NCBI RefSeq assembly: GCF_022458985.1
Contig: NC_061771.1
Location: 12,997,001-13,061,000, forward strand
Origin: Mugil cephalus
Taxonomy: Eukaryota; Chordata; Actinopteri; Mugiliformes; Mugilidae
Length of the DNA: 64,000 bases
Direction of reading: 5' to 3'
A program made the position numbers and the translations under genes. Positions 1-12,739 of this stretch are shown piece after piece (positions within the stretch are counted from its first letter, which is position 1; every line of letters begins with the position of its first letter). The notes beneath the pieces were generated by a model. That model did not search any database. It saw nothing but the letters and a program-made list of their open reading frames with translations, and had not been told where the DNA came from.

Positions 1-1545
1 AAACCAAGATTTGACAGAAAAACATCTGTTTCAACAGAGTTTCTTTCACATAACAGTAAGCATACCTTTACATTGTTTTTGTTTTAAGGATAAGGAGAAC
101 AGTTACTGTATGTTTTGTAGCATGAATACAGTATTTGTCAGCTGGTTGACTGTTAGTATGTGCACTGGGAGCATAAACAGGCCTGTGTGATATTTGAGTT
201 ATGCAGGTTGCTCCAAATTACGTTCAGACTTCAGAAAGCTGCGTGTTGTTCCTGGAAGAAGATTTCTTCAGAGGGTCTGATTCATCGTCGTTAAGTCAAA
301 GACGTAACCCGACCCCTGAGAAAATAAGAGCTCCTGTACATGTGCAAAATGTATTTACTCCGTCTGTTTTGCTTCCAATAAGTGAATCAAATTCATTCGT
401 TACACCTAGTAGTTTATTTTTCTTTTTGCACTGCAGTACCTTTTAATGAGGTTGACTGGAAATGCAGTATCTGATATGTACTGGCTTTGCTCTTCTATAT
501 ATGATCTGGGAATAGACGGCATATTAACTTTCCTGACTTTCTTTACCTTACAGGCTGCTGTGCGCAGGTTTTGTCTCCATCTATTGGTAGTGATAGTAAT
601 TGCACAAACTCTTTAATTCTTCATGACCACCAGAAGCAGATGAATTCATTTTTGTTGTTGTTGTTGTTTAAAGAAAAGGCTTGAATGTGGCGGATGTTCA
701 TCTATATGACGATGAAATATGAACAAGGACATCAAGTTAAAGTAACACATCCTTGCATTTAAAGGCTACTTATGCACAAAAACTAGATGCTATTTGAAAC
801 TGATAGCAATACTTTAAAAAAATGCTGCTTGGAAGCTTTTATTTTTTACTGTGAAATATGTTTTTGTGGCAGTCATTATATTCTCTGCCTTGATTATTGA
901 AAGTAAAAACAGTAGCTTTATGCCGTAGATGTGGACTCCTATAGCCTACGTCCTTTCGTTACAGACAACCAGGAACCAGCACTTAAATGTTAAATTCCTT
1001 GCAAATAAGTGTTTTATTCGCCTGCTACAGATCTACATTTATTTTCCCTAATAAGCATTTGTAGTCATATAATTCTTTCTTCTATGCAGGTGTAGCGCTG
1101 CCTTTTTTGACCTCTGGTGTGGAGACAGTGTGCTGTACAGAAATGGCTCAAAACACAAAGGGAGGATTAGGTTACTGTCACTATAAGCAGCAATCACAGT
1201 GTGGGAAACTGCCATTAGAGTTGTCACAACAACTCTCATGTCCGTATCATGAAGAAAATACAAAGCCTTATCAGTAGGAAGATATTCTTCACTGTTTTTC
1301 TTTTGTTACTGATATACTGTTTCAGTGTCACTGGCATTTCTCTTGGCATTAATGGTCAATCCTAATCCTACAAACGTGCCTATGCAATATTTAAAAATGT
1401 TACAGTCAAAATTTCACCCGGTCACAAAAGTTATTGTTGGCTTCTTTCGGAATTAAAATACGCAACTGTCTTTTCCAGTTGTGGAGTTATAGATGTCTGA
1501 TATGTGAGGCCCCAATTAAGACCAGCTCTTGACTTCCTCTTCTGT
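1..1545. other. Intergenic sequence, no gene recognised
   Basis: AT-rich sequence. The only open frame of note (201-446, +) is 81 codons, has no family resemblance and no supporting splice or promoter signal. I see no RNA gene or clear mobile element here. Confidence 0.5.
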
Positions 1546-1740
1546 TCACGAGGATCCATGAGACGTAAATCCGAGTCCCAGAAACCATAAAGTGGCCTTT
1601 TTATTTGATAGTAGTTGTTGTTTTAGAGCTATTCTCATGGATAATTCGTGCACAGTTGGTGCCCTTGTAGCATAATGGACATGCAGACAGTCCACAGATC
1701 CTACTGCACACAGTAGGGGAAACCCGAAACTCATCGTTGC
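1546..1740 (-). pseudogene. Degenerate Harbinger (HARBI1-like) transposase fragment
   Basis: On the minus strand, near 1734-1650, the translation reads GSVDCLHV followed a few residues later by RAPTVHE. This resembles the stretch around the first catalytic aspartate of PIF/Harbinger transposases (GxIDxTHI...AP). In another frame, near 1590-1545, SGTRIYVSWIL resembles the later PGSxHDSxIL motif with its aspartate lost. The frame change and loss of the second Asp mean it is dead. The resemblance is by eye only and it could be chance. Confidence 0.35.
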
Positions 1741-2589
1741 TCTGTTGATCGATGCCTTACGAACAAATAATTCTATTTTTATTTAGGAATGCATGAGTGA
1801 AATAGATTATTTCCCTTTCTATTTTTTAAGAACAGAATAAAGGTGCGAGTCAGATCAGTCTCCAGGGCACATAGGGAGGCAGCAAAAGGATCTACAGCCT
1901 CGTCCTCCTCTTAGGGCGGATACCACTCTTAACTAATAACTAATGCTTCATATCCAGTGAGGATATGGTATTACATCGGTGTGACATGTTACAGTTGTTG
2001 TAACTCAGACCCCTCCTATACACATTTTCACCAGCCTTAAAACAGGTTGACATCAAAGTAACTTTTTACAGGAACGTATGGGGGACCCACCGTCTGCCAC
2101 TGTCACTGAAACAATGAAAGGGAAATCGAATAAATGAATGAATGGGTAAACAAGGGCGTGGTGTCTGGGAGATCTTATAAAGTCTGCTCTCATTGGGGTT
2201 ATAAATGTTATCCAGCTATTCCAGATTTTGTAAAACTTTTCTTTCTGTGTCCTTAATAGATATGGGTTAGTTTAGGTAATTCCCATCCAACCCTCTAGTG
2301 GAGGTACGACTGGACTCAGCAACTATATTCAGTTCAAATTATTTCAAAGCTTAATTTCAGAAAATGGTGAATCAGCGGAAAAGGGATCAAAACAGTTAAC
2401 TATGCTACTGGATACAAGACGATACATCAACTAAACTCCTTTCTCAGTGTGTAAGCAATACAGATTTCAGGTTTTTTGGGCCAGGAACATCTCCTATGCC
2501 ACATAACTTGCTCGCAGGTCGAAACCTTAAACCTTAGTTTCCTCAGAGCCCAGAGGAACTTTCCACTTCGAGAAGATGCGTAAGAATTC
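1741..2589. other. Intergenic, nothing recognised
   Basis: No long open frame and no recognisable repeat family. Short ORFs on either strand have no family resemblance. Confidence 0.4.
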
Positions 2590-2775
2590 GGTGACGTGCG
2601 TCTCTCTGAGCAGCGATGCGCTGACATCCAAGAGAAGTAACGCAGCCATTTGAATCGAAGGGAGCCTTAAATAAAGCACCTGATCATTAAACTGCTGCCA
2701 GTTTATTTTCTGCAGAGAGTTGTAGTTACTCCACCAGCTGTTTGGACTCTGCAGCGTTTGCAGATATTGTGGGAG
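2590..2775. repeat. Dispersed repeat, copy A
   Basis: This stretch is similar in order and spacing to 10030-10200. Shared blocks include GACATCCA(A/G)GAGAAGTA, GGAGCCT(T)AAA, TTTCTGCAGAGAG and CAGCTGTT, with small indels between them. Two diverged copies 7.4 kb apart in the same orientation suggest an old interspersed element. The family is unknown to me. Confidence 0.55.
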
Positions 2776-3084
2776 GTGAAACGCACTTTACCGGCAAGAT
2801 GCGTGCGATCAGTGTGGAGGGCAAACTCCCTAATTCCACCTTTGGACCAATTTCTTGCCTATTCCACAGAAATACATTGAAAAGCTTGGAGAAGTTTCTC
2901 TACTGAGTCCAAATGCTCAAAGCACTCCAAACTACTCCTGATTGGTTTGAAAAGTATCCTCAGGACGATTACGTGCATAATCTTGAGTTTGTCGTCCAGT
3001 GGAAGCGTAGCCATAGGAGATTCAGATTTGAGCCAAGGTAAACTCCCATTATGACTGAAAGGGCCTTTTAAGTGTTTAACCGTA

Positions 3085-3180
3085 CACCGGCACCAGAGCA
3101 CGAGGAGCTGTGGACTAGTTGTTTAGATAAGGGGGAGACTGTAGGGTCACTGGTTCAAAACCCCTCTACATCCACTGCTG
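3085..3180 (+). repeat. Possible tRNA-derived SINE fragment
   Basis: TGGACTAGTTG near 3112 resembles an A-box and GGTTCAAAACC near 3153 resembles a B-box (GGTTCRANNCC), at tRNA-like spacing. No folded tRNA cloverleaf is convincing, so a SINE head or tRNA pseudogene is more likely than a functional tRNA. Confidence 0.3.
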
Positions 3181-3596
3181 CTCATCGCTCCAAATGTGCT
3201 GATGTACGGGTTTCTTTTATATATACTGTATATTTAACTAATGAAGCTGATTGGCCTTTATTTGTGAAAGAAAATGTAGAGCAACAAGAACACAGTTGTT
3301 TTCACTCTAACTTGATTACCTGTTTTTGTTGAGGACCAAATGACTTCTTTACAATCATTTCTTTAGATGAGCGTCGGTTGTCGCAAATCTAAGCAATGTT
3401 TCTGTCTTTTGTTTTTAATTTCTGACACTTCGGTTTGAAGCGTCTTCTTGTTTTTCTCCCATTGATTGGATTTCTGAGAGTGTGTGAGTGGATTGAAATA
3501 AATTGATCTTGGCTACAACTCGAGTTGTCTCTGTGCGTTGCTTAAAAACAGACTGAATCACAAGTGACGAGCAGAGTGGAAGACCGGAGGGGGCTT

Positions 3597-3640
3597 ATTT
3601 ATTTATTTATTATTGTTGTTATTATTATTATTATTATAAT
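3597..3640. repeat. ATT-type microsatellite
   Basis: Interrupted TTA/ATT triplets, immediately 5' of the TG-rich array. Confidence 0.8.
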
Positions 3641-3711
3641 GGCGTGAGAGAAATTTGTGTGACAAAGAACATCTGCTGGAGTTTGAATGGTGTTAGTGAG
3701 ATGATTGTGTG

Positions 3712-3853
3712 TAATTGTAAGAAAGGATGTTCGTTCAAAGTGTGTGTTTAAAAGAGTGTGTACGTGTGCATGTGCATCTTTTCGCTTGTGTGTGTGGTTG
3801 TTAGGGAAGGAGTGGCAGCCAGGATGCCTGTGGAAGAGGGGGAGGTGTGTGTG

Positions 3854-3900
<47 letters not shown>

Positions 3901-4004
3901 ACATGCGTGTGTGTGTGTGTGTAAGAGCAGCAAGTAAAAGAGAAACTGTGTGTGTGTGTGCACATGCATTTGTGTGCGTGTAAGTGCAGCAAGTAAGAGA
4001 GAAA

Positions 4005-4063
<59 letters not shown>

Positions 4064-5182
4064 AGGGAGAGAGGGAAAGAGACTATGAGAGAAAATGGGT
4101 GTGTGTCGCTGTGCTTGTGCGCATGTGTCTGTGTGTACTAGCACATTTGTGTGCATGTGGGTCTGTGTGTGTCTGAGAGAGACAGCAGAGATGAAAAAAG
4201 AGAAGGGGAGAGAGGGCAGGAAGGGGGAGAGAGAGAGAGGGAGAGAGAGGGAGGGAGTGTGTGTCTTTGCTTGTGTGTGTATGTGAAGGAGAGAGAGACT
4301 CACACAGACAGAGAGACAGACAGAGAGGGAGGGAGAGAGCAAGCAGGAGACAGAACCGTGTGTGTGTGTGTGTGTGTGTGTGTGCACATGCCTGTGAATG
4401 TGTCTGCAGTGTGTGTGTGTGTGTGTGAGAGAGAAGCAGAACAAGAGAGGGGAGTGTGTGTGTTTACGTGAGTGAGTGAGTGAGTGAGTGAGTGAGTGAG
4501 TGAGTGAGTGAGTGAGAGAGAGGACATGTACGTGTGTGTATGTGTGCGTATGTGTACGTGTGTGAGACAGAGACAGTGGGGGAGGGGTGTACAAGAGAGA
4601 AGTGTGTGTGTGTGTGTTTGTGTGAAAGGAAAGAGGGAATGTGTGTGTGTGTGTGTGTGTTTGTGTGTGAGTTCATGTGGCTGTGTGCGTGAGTGCGCCT
4701 GCGTAGGAGGGAATATGTGTGTACCAGTGTGTGTTTGTGTGACTGTGTGCGTGCGTGTGTGCGTGTGGCAGAGATAGAGGGGGAGGGGTGTGTGCGGGGA
4801 GAGCTAGGAGCAAGTGTGTGTACGTGTGTGTGTGTGTGTGTGTGTGTGTGGTACAGCAGCACAATATGTGCCTGTGCTGAATGAAAGGGAAATGAATGCA
4901 GTGTGTGTGTACTTGTGTGTGAGAGTGTGTTCTGTGGAAGAGGGTGTGTGTGTGTGTCCTTTATTGGAACTGTACGTGTGTGTGTGTGTGTGTGTGTGTT
5001 GTGTGTAGTTTGTGAGGACTGTACAACTGTGTGTTGCTTTACATGTGCACGGCTTGTATGTGCGTATGTATGTTTGTCTTCTGTAAGGGTTGTGTAGTTG
5101 TGTGTGTGTGTGTGTGTATGTGTGTGTGTATTTGCATGTTTGTATGTACGTGGATACACACCCAGACACACACACACACACT
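3712..5182. repeat. TG-rich compound microsatellite array (about 1.5 kb)
   Basis: Long (TG)n runs alternate with GA-rich blocks and a clean GTGA run at about 4467-4517. Within 3895-4010 a roughly 60-bp composite unit recurs: TG run, GCACATGC, TG run, then GCAGCAAGTAAGAGAGAAA-like sequence. The array closes with the opposite strand pattern (CA)n at about 5158-5181. Long open frames here encode only Thr-His or Cys-Val repeats and are artefacts. Confidence 0.95.
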
Positions 5183-6470
5183 GTTATTGGGGGTATTGGT
5201 GCGGGTGATGAAGTGTTCATGATGGTGTGCACACACAAACGGAGCAGAATTACAATTAAACTGAACTCCTTCAGCAGCTCTCACACCTCCATACGTTTTC
5301 CTTCACATCCTTCTTCTGTCTTATCTCAGCTGCGCATCATGTTTAGGCTTCATCGTGACTGTTACGTCCTCGTGTGTGCGTCTCGGCTCACGTTCTTTAC
5401 TGTTTGTCGAGCGGCGTGCAGCAGGGGTTTGCCGCCAGGTTCAGCCAAAGGCCAGGTTTTCAGCGGCGTTGACCGGGCGACTCGGTGCAGGTTAACAGGT
5501 GCAGTTGAGACGCAGCTGGCCTCTGTGTTTTAACTTCTCCTGTTTGTTTGAGTCACATAAGAAAGCTGTCTGTTTGATGTCATCTTCAGTGCAAGTCACA
5601 GCCAGTCAGTAAGTCAGTCAGTCAGTCGCCCAGTTTAGATTCCCTGAGTTATACTGTAAGTGGATGTGGAGGGATCAGATTTTATCAATTGATTAGGGAG
5701 GCTGCCTAAAGTGGTGCCATAGAAGCCAGAATCTACTATTACCTACAAAACAATGTCAGTCTAACTGATGGGATTTTACTTACATCGGTAAAAACATGGA
5801 AGCTAATAGCTTATGAAATTACATCTTAATTGTTGAGAAATACAGCGAGTACTTCCAGACCTGTGAATCCTTTATGTAGTACTGATCCCTGTGTTTCACC
5901 CACTGCGACACTGCTCCACTCCCAAGGAAAAGTGTTAGTGTCCCATCAACAGGCACCAAAAAGATGGATTTAAATCCACCCTTAGATTGCAATTAACATT
6001 AGCGTGTATGAAAATCCAAAATGTGAAGCTTAACTCACAAATAGGTCATACAAGCATCAGTATTATTAATGAGAAGATCCAGGGAAATGTTTCCATCTAA
6101 ATCTGCATACTGAAACCCTAATATGTATGAGATGATCACCTATTCATTGGCACTGAGGGATAAATTAACAGATTGTCTTATCTTGATGGCTGAATGATCG
6201 GAATGGTTCATTAAACAGCCGCACGAACAGTACTGTCCCCCTGCCTTCTGGCTAATTGCTGACTGGGTACTCAAAGTTAAGTCAGAGTTGTCATAATAAT
6301 TCAAACCTTCATGCAGGTTAACATTAAAATAAGTAGCTGAGAGAGAAAAAATTACAAATGTAAGCTCAAGTGTCTTTCAAATGTTCCAGAGGTGGATTTA
6401 AGTATGGGCGACATTAGCAGCCCCCAGGGGCAACATTAATCAGGGGATGTATGAAATAGCAGACCTCTAC
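5183..6470. other. Intergenic, nothing recognised
   Basis: No coding signal. A short run of GTCA/AGTC repeats lies near 5605-5628. Otherwise it is unremarkable AT-rich sequence. Confidence 0.45.
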
Positions 6471-6473
6471 AGT

Positions 6474-7031
6474 CAGTGCGTTTACATGCACGTGAAAAAA
6501 AATAAGTATTGCCTTAATCGGACTATAACAGGAGAACTTAAGTGCATGTAAACATGTATCTCACTATCCGATTGAGACACCCAGATAATGCGATTGAATC
6601 GGACTTTTCAATCGGATAATGCGTGTGCGCATGCTTCATGACCGCTTCGCTGGCGTGTGACCCCGGAACAAAAACGCCCAAAAAAAGCCGATCACAGAAG
6701 AAGAAGAAGAAGAAGAGAAACGGAGCCGTCTGAGGGATAGCACGGATCTTACCTGCACCACAAGTAGCGCAAACATTATGTACAAGATTAAAAAATGTAG
6801 TATTATCCGTCTGGTTGTTGTTTGAAGTGCCGATCTGACGCATGACCGACTCTTGTTTATTGTATCACGTAATAGGTCAACCGGAGATTGGGCCGTATTA
6901 ACGTGGTATTAACCCGCTGAAAAGACACGTGTCGCCACCTAGTGTGGAAGAGGAGAACAGTTATTCGATTTTCTTGCGCTGCATGTAAACTGAGACAAGG
7001 TTTCGATTAAGCTCTGCATGTAAACGCACTG
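6474..7031. mobile_element. Non-autonomous DNA transposon (MITE-like), 558 bp
   Basis: The ends are inverted repeats: CAGTGCGTTTACATGCA at the left and its reverse complement TGCATGTAAACGCACTG at the right. The trinucleotide AGT flanks both sides (6471-6473 and 7032-7034), consistent with a 3-bp target-site duplication. Subterminal copies of the same words (AATCGGA, GTGCATGTAAACATG) lie near 6510-6560. The interior carries a (GAA)n tract and no transposase. A 3-bp duplication and CAGTG end would fit a CACTA/EnSpm-like family, but this is inference. Confidence 0.75.
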
Positions 7032-7034
7032 AGT

Positions 7035-9170
7035 GAGCTACTGCGTATTTATAATGACACCACAAACATCTGTCTAATAACCAAACAGATTAATTCATTT
7101 TACTGTTAATAATCATTTCACCGATAGAATCTTCTGGTTTGTGTTTAATAATAAAGTTAACACTAAAGCCGTTTGGACACCATTGAGGTGAACTGGTTTG
7201 GTTCTGCCTCTTGAGTGAAGGGTAATGTACTGACTCTCCACTGACACATTAATATCATGAAAACACATGTAAGAGATAAAGATATGCTGCTGTCATCTAT
7301 TTAGGAGTATGATGTTGATATTAAGTATGTAACAATGAAATAGGATGGACAGTATACTTATATAAATATTGGCCTGTTGCTATGTTCCTTGCTCACTACT
7401 CTCTAACATAGGGCGTCAGTTTCTGTTGTCACTCCAACCAGCAGCTATAACTTAATGTAACTTCATACTGTTTTATAACTATAATGTTATTACAACACAA
7501 AACAATACATATACATGAGTAATTTTGAAACCACCATTATTTTTTCCCTTTCTATTATTTGTGTCCTGAGTTCATTAATCTAAGATGTAACGTCATATAT
7601 AAAGGAAATAAACATTATACACATATTTTGGACCTTTTGTAACATATCCACAAGGTTTTATTGCTCCTATTTTAAATTTAAAAATGTTATATCAATATAC
7701 CGTACTTGTACCTAGGTCAAGTCAAATTCCACCTTATGCCAACACAAAGTAGTGTATGTGTAAACATGGAAATAGACACTGTTTCAGAAGGCGTTACTGA
7801 GGTACGTCCAGGACACTAATCAGACTAGAACCGCCTCTGTAATGTGCAATAAATTAACAAATTTAAAGAAGCAGGTTTAGATTTCGCTTAAAACCAGTTA
7901 ATCTACCTGCAAAGTAAAATACCAAATTGACATTCGTAATCAAAAAGCCTGAAACAAGAAGGTTTTTGGCTGTTTATAGTTTTTTAATCAGAATGTAATT
8001 TTGCATTTGGAATGAGTTGTATCTTTTGACTGAATGGAAAATAAATTTTTAAAAAGTATAATAAAAAATATAATAAAAAGTGGTCGTTCAAACAAGCTAA
8101 GTTGTACAATATGCTGCATCTTACCATTTACCTAAACCAGCTTCATCTTTTCATAGGCTTTCCTCTGTGTCTCAAGTTTCTCTCAAACTCCAAATCTTCA
8201 CTTGTCATCCAAGCTTATTGTTCAAAAACCTCACGCCGAGATAATGGCAATCATCATTTGTGGAAACGATAGCCCCACTCAACAGATTCATGGCAGCCTG
8301 GATGGTAAATGAAAGGTTTACTCAGTGCAAATGTATTTCTTGCTCTTGAATCATAAATCTCTGTTTCCTTCTATCCTCCCTGGATCCACACACGCTCTAC
8401 GTTACATTCTCAGTCCTTGAAATCCAATCATGTTGCAACCTGTGTGTGCTTATGTTTTTTTTGTGTGAGAGTGCACATGTGTGTGTGTTTCAGGTTTTTT
8501 TTTGTATTCCCATTCATGTGGTCTCCTTACTTTGTGGGGCTCAGCACCCCAAAACGTCCCCCTTCTTCACTGTGCACTTCTAAGCTGGAGTGTTATAAAG
8601 CAAGGGCTGGTCCACACAATATTTTGAGACATATTGAAAATTTGCTGCCAGTAGGTTTGTAGCTGACCATTCAGTTGTGATGGTTATGGTTAGAGTGAAG
8701 GTTTAGGGAACACAGTCGCGTGTGTGTCCCACGTGATTTGATTAGTCAGATATAGCGCAGTGCACACAACCAAGATTAGCCATTGATAGCAATACAATTT
8801 CACAGCAACACAAGCATTAATAGTCTGTGAATGCCACATAAATAGAAGTGGTTCAACAGTGTATCAGTAGCTGACCACTGGTCTGCTGGTCGGTTCCCCA
8901 GTTGGACTGGGCTTCAAAAGGAGTTTTGCCTCAGATCATGGCACAAGGGATCGTAACATCTCGTCCTGTGTATTCATGTACATCATTTAGAGGTCTGTAT
9001 CAATGTCTGCCTGAATTCTAACATATGGGGGGCGTCCTAGCTCAAATCTCCTGACAGGAATCAGAAATCCAGTTCAATGGTATGCTACATAATCTTGAGG
9101 CACTTGGAAATGTTGCCTTCAAAAATGGTGGAGGTGATATTATTCAGTCTATAAAATCCACTACAAATGT
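7035..9170. other. Intergenic, nothing recognised
   Basis: AT-rich DNA without a coding signal. The small ORF at 8417-8662 overlaps a TG/T-rich stretch and has no resemblance to a known protein. Confidence 0.45.
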
Positions 9171-9175
9171 AAGGA

Positions 9176-9217
9176 ACACACACACACACACACACACACA
9201 CACTGTGTGTGTGTGTT
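9176..9217. repeat. (AC)n(TG)n palindromic microsatellite
   Basis: About 14 AC units are followed directly by about 7 TG units, so the two halves can pair as a hairpin. Confidence 0.9.
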
Positions 9218-10029
9218 TACACCTACAATTCTCACACTTGTATTACCCTTGGGTCCAGTGAACCACATACACCACATGTGTAATATAAAGGGTAAGAGTG
9301 TGTGCAGTATGCAATAGGTGTCGCACGACTTCATATTTTTTGAAGTCAGTGTGATGAAAGTCACTGATGTAACTGGTGACGTCACTTAATAAAAACACAA
9401 CAGAAAGTAATTCTCTGAAAGAATGCGATCCGTATTCATGACCTTTATAATTTGCTGAGAATGGACAGCTCATGTGCTACGTACTGTGCGCTGCAGATGC
9501 AGATGTGTAAGCTGTATAAAAACAGGCTGCATCTCAACACCTTACATTTAGTAGTACTTCACAGGTTCACAGAGGACATAATGTAGCCAGGTAAAAAGAA
9601 GAAGCTGTATGTTTGACGCGTTCTCAGTGTGCTGCAGCTAAAGGCCTAATAACTTCAACAAACTGTTGACTTGCAGCTGGTTTCTCTGAGTCATTAACTG
9701 ACTGCTGTCATGAGGATTTAGACGTTCCTCTGTTTGCGTCAGTGGATGTCATTTCGTAGGAGCGCGCATTGCAGTAGTACGTTTGTTTTATTCCTGGACT
9801 GACATGTCAAGTTAGTATGGGTTTTATCTCCAGTGAAGTATTCACACACATTTCATGAACCGCTGCTAGTTTGCTGCAACGACCCACTGGGCCCCTCACC
9901 TGTCTTCTCTGAGGCGTCTGCTGTTATTGTCACGTGATCACCGACTAGTAAACATCATACTTAAAGCGTCCTGGCGCAGCGGTAAAGTTGACAAATTGAG
10001 TAGTCAAGTTGTCTGTAAATCCCCTGGTG

Positions 10030-10200
10030 CGCACATCATTCTGCACAGTGACGCTCAGACATCCAGGAGAAGTAGCACAAATGTTTGAAGTGAAAGGAGC
10101 CTAAAATAACTGATTGCCGGTAATTTCTGCAGAGAGAGTTAACAGTTACTCAAGCAGCTGTTAGGTTTATATGTGGTTCGTGTTCATTTGTGCAGATTAG
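10030..10200. repeat. Dispersed repeat, copy B
   Basis: Partner of 2590-2775, same orientation, with shared blocks in the same order. Just upstream (9968-9990) is a tRNA A-box-like TGGCGCAGCGG, so the repeat may have a SINE-type head, but no clear B-box follows. Confidence 0.5.
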
Positions 10201-12739
10201 TAGGGTACAGAGCTTTAACGCTGTCTTGTCGAGCTGCAAGTCCGTTAAATTTAGAGTCATAGAAACAATGGTGATTGTGGTGAACATGGTGCAACTTCAG
10301 CTTTTCCCTTCTAGGACACATGACTCCTGTCTAGGATTTGGTCAAGACTTCTTTTTATTGTTGCAGTGAAAACAGCTCTTCTTCCTCTGGCGGTTTGTAG
10401 TGGTTTCATGAATGTTGGACAACACGCAGTCGTGCTGCATGAATTAGCATTATTGTAGGTTTACGTTATAGACATGGGTTTTAATTATTCTCGTGAAGAT
10501 ACATTTCTTAGAATAAAAAAAAAAAATAAAGCTATAAATTTTCATCAGTTTATGATAGCTGAATCACCATTGTCTATGCACAAAATGAGCCAGAATTTAA
10601 TTTGTGAAACACCAGATGGGTGAACTAAACAGTAAACCTGTAAACAACCAACTTATTAACGGTATAAATCTTCAACCAAGGAGAAAGTAGCTGTGTGACT
10701 GCCAAGATAAGAAGTAGCAGTGCTTAAAAACTAAATGTAATTCTATATAAAGTAGCAGTTGTTTATCTCATTTTAAAGAACATGTACAGTACTGAGCTCT
10801 AACCTGCCTATTTACAGCAGCTTATGTGTCTCAAAATACTCTAAGTATGAAAATGATGAAACATTACATGATTTGTGATATTGATTTCCATGATGTAAAA
10901 TGTTTATGTGTTGTGTCCTCTTTTTCCTTCTAGTTTACTTTGCTTTACATTATTAATGGGCCTTTCAGGGTACTGATGGAGTCTGACGGTTGTACTCATC
11001 AACAGACACAGTTTACAAAGTACATGTGTCTGGCTGGGACTGAGAAAAAAAATGTCAGGTTACTTTGTCTACACCGTCGCTCTTCCTCTGCTGTTGAAAC
11101 CATGTTAGAAAAAAAAATAAAAAATTTAAAAAAAATGGAAATTTACTTCTGCTGTCTCCAAAAAGAGACGTCACTATGTTGGGAAAGCAAATGTGCTCTC
11201 TGACTGAAAATATTAACATTATACAAGAAATTCCAAAAAGCCTTCACACGGTATTTTTACTCCATAAGAGATAACTTGCTACATAATTTTCTATTTTTTT
11301 TATAGTTAGGTAGTTAGGCTTGAGATTGCTTTTAGGTGGAATATAGATGTTCAATTTAAAATTACTACTGACTTCATTGTTCATCCCTCAGGGATGTTCC
11401 AAGGTAATTGTCTATTTTGCCTAGAAGCCTTTGGTCAGTTTATGATTTAGCACTTGAATGATGGAACAGCATTGCTATATATGTAGTGTCGTTTAAAAAA
11501 GATGTACTGCGCATTCAATTTTCCTCATATAGCAACTCATTTATACAGCGCAAACAGCATATGGTGTCATAATTGATTTCAGTTTTGAATTATTTTGTCA
11601 TTATAATGTATGATTCACCCTTCAGTTGCCAAATCACATGAGTGACCAGAAAATTGCCTTCTTCACCGGCACTGTGGGCAGTATATTGCTACACTACTAC
11701 ACTGTAAATAATCATTTTTTCATCTTTACAACATGGTCCAGAAATCAAGCCCTGGCAGCATATAATATGTGTAAATTATATGTAAAGGAAGCAGCCAATC
11801 AGTGTTATTGTAGTCCTCTTTGCCCACTGATTAGCATTTTGTTGGCAAACCTGTGGAACACGGTGCGATGTATGCCACCCTCTGTGTCCTTACTCAGTGG
11901 TCCCAGCAAGTCATCCCAGCAAAATCTTTTAAATTATTTACAGGCAAACAACATGTAAAATCTAAACAATGATTAGTCTTACTTATTGATTGTGATGACT
12001 ACACTACAAAGAAATAAAGTATAACCAAATGCTATACTGTAAGAAATACTTAGATAGTTTAGAAATCAGAAAATATACTAAAATATAACCTACCAAATAT
12101 ACTAATGTATGTAGCTAGTAACTGTGGACGCCTGGGGCCAAACCACTTTTTGCCATTGAAGTGCCAAAATGCACTCAAGGGTTTGTTAATGTCATAAGCC
12201 ATTTTTTCTTAACACATTATTTTGACAGTCAAATATTTCACACTAATATATCACTTCCCAAAATAATGTTACTGTAAACTTTGCAAATGTCACATTAACT
12301 GCAATGGTGAAGAGAATTTTAATAAGATTTTTTTAATCATCTATTGAGAGGTGTGCAAGAGCATCTTTGTGACAGGCCATGTATTCATTCACCTGTTGAT
12401 AAAACAAAAAATTGCGCAAATCTTTGCAAACAGTACAGAATGTTTTCAACTATGCTTTAAGGTTCAGCCCTTTGAAAGACAAATTTATTTTTCTCATCTC
12501 CCTTTTTTTGTACTGTTGTATTGCAACAATTTCTTCTTCTGCTCCCAGGTAGCGGGCTAATTACTCCTCTAGAAACGGTCTACTTTTTTTCATCTGCTTG
12601 CTGGCCGCGTCCATTCCTCCACATTAGAGGGGTGATGGTGGAAAGACCATTCTATTTCTTAAAAGTAAAAACCCCTCCTAAAAATCGACTGCCTTTGTGG
12701 GGGTCTTTAAAGTGTGTTCATAAATGATACTCCTGATTA
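10201..12739. other. Intergenic, nothing recognised
   Basis: AT-rich sequence with many short ORFs of no recognisable family. No inverted-repeat element was identified by eye. Confidence 0.4.

Noticed and set aside
201..446. 81-codon plus-strand ORF near the window start
   Set aside because: No homology recognised, no splice or promoter support, composition like random AT-rich sequence.
3085..3180. Functional tRNA gene
   Set aside because: A- and B-box-like words exist, but acceptor and anticodon arms do not pair convincingly. A SINE fragment is more likely.
3599..5238. Long open frames on both strands in the TG array (up to 331 codons)
   Set aside because: They encode only His-Thr, Ser-Leu or Cys-Val repeats dictated by the dinucleotide pattern, with no start or splice support.
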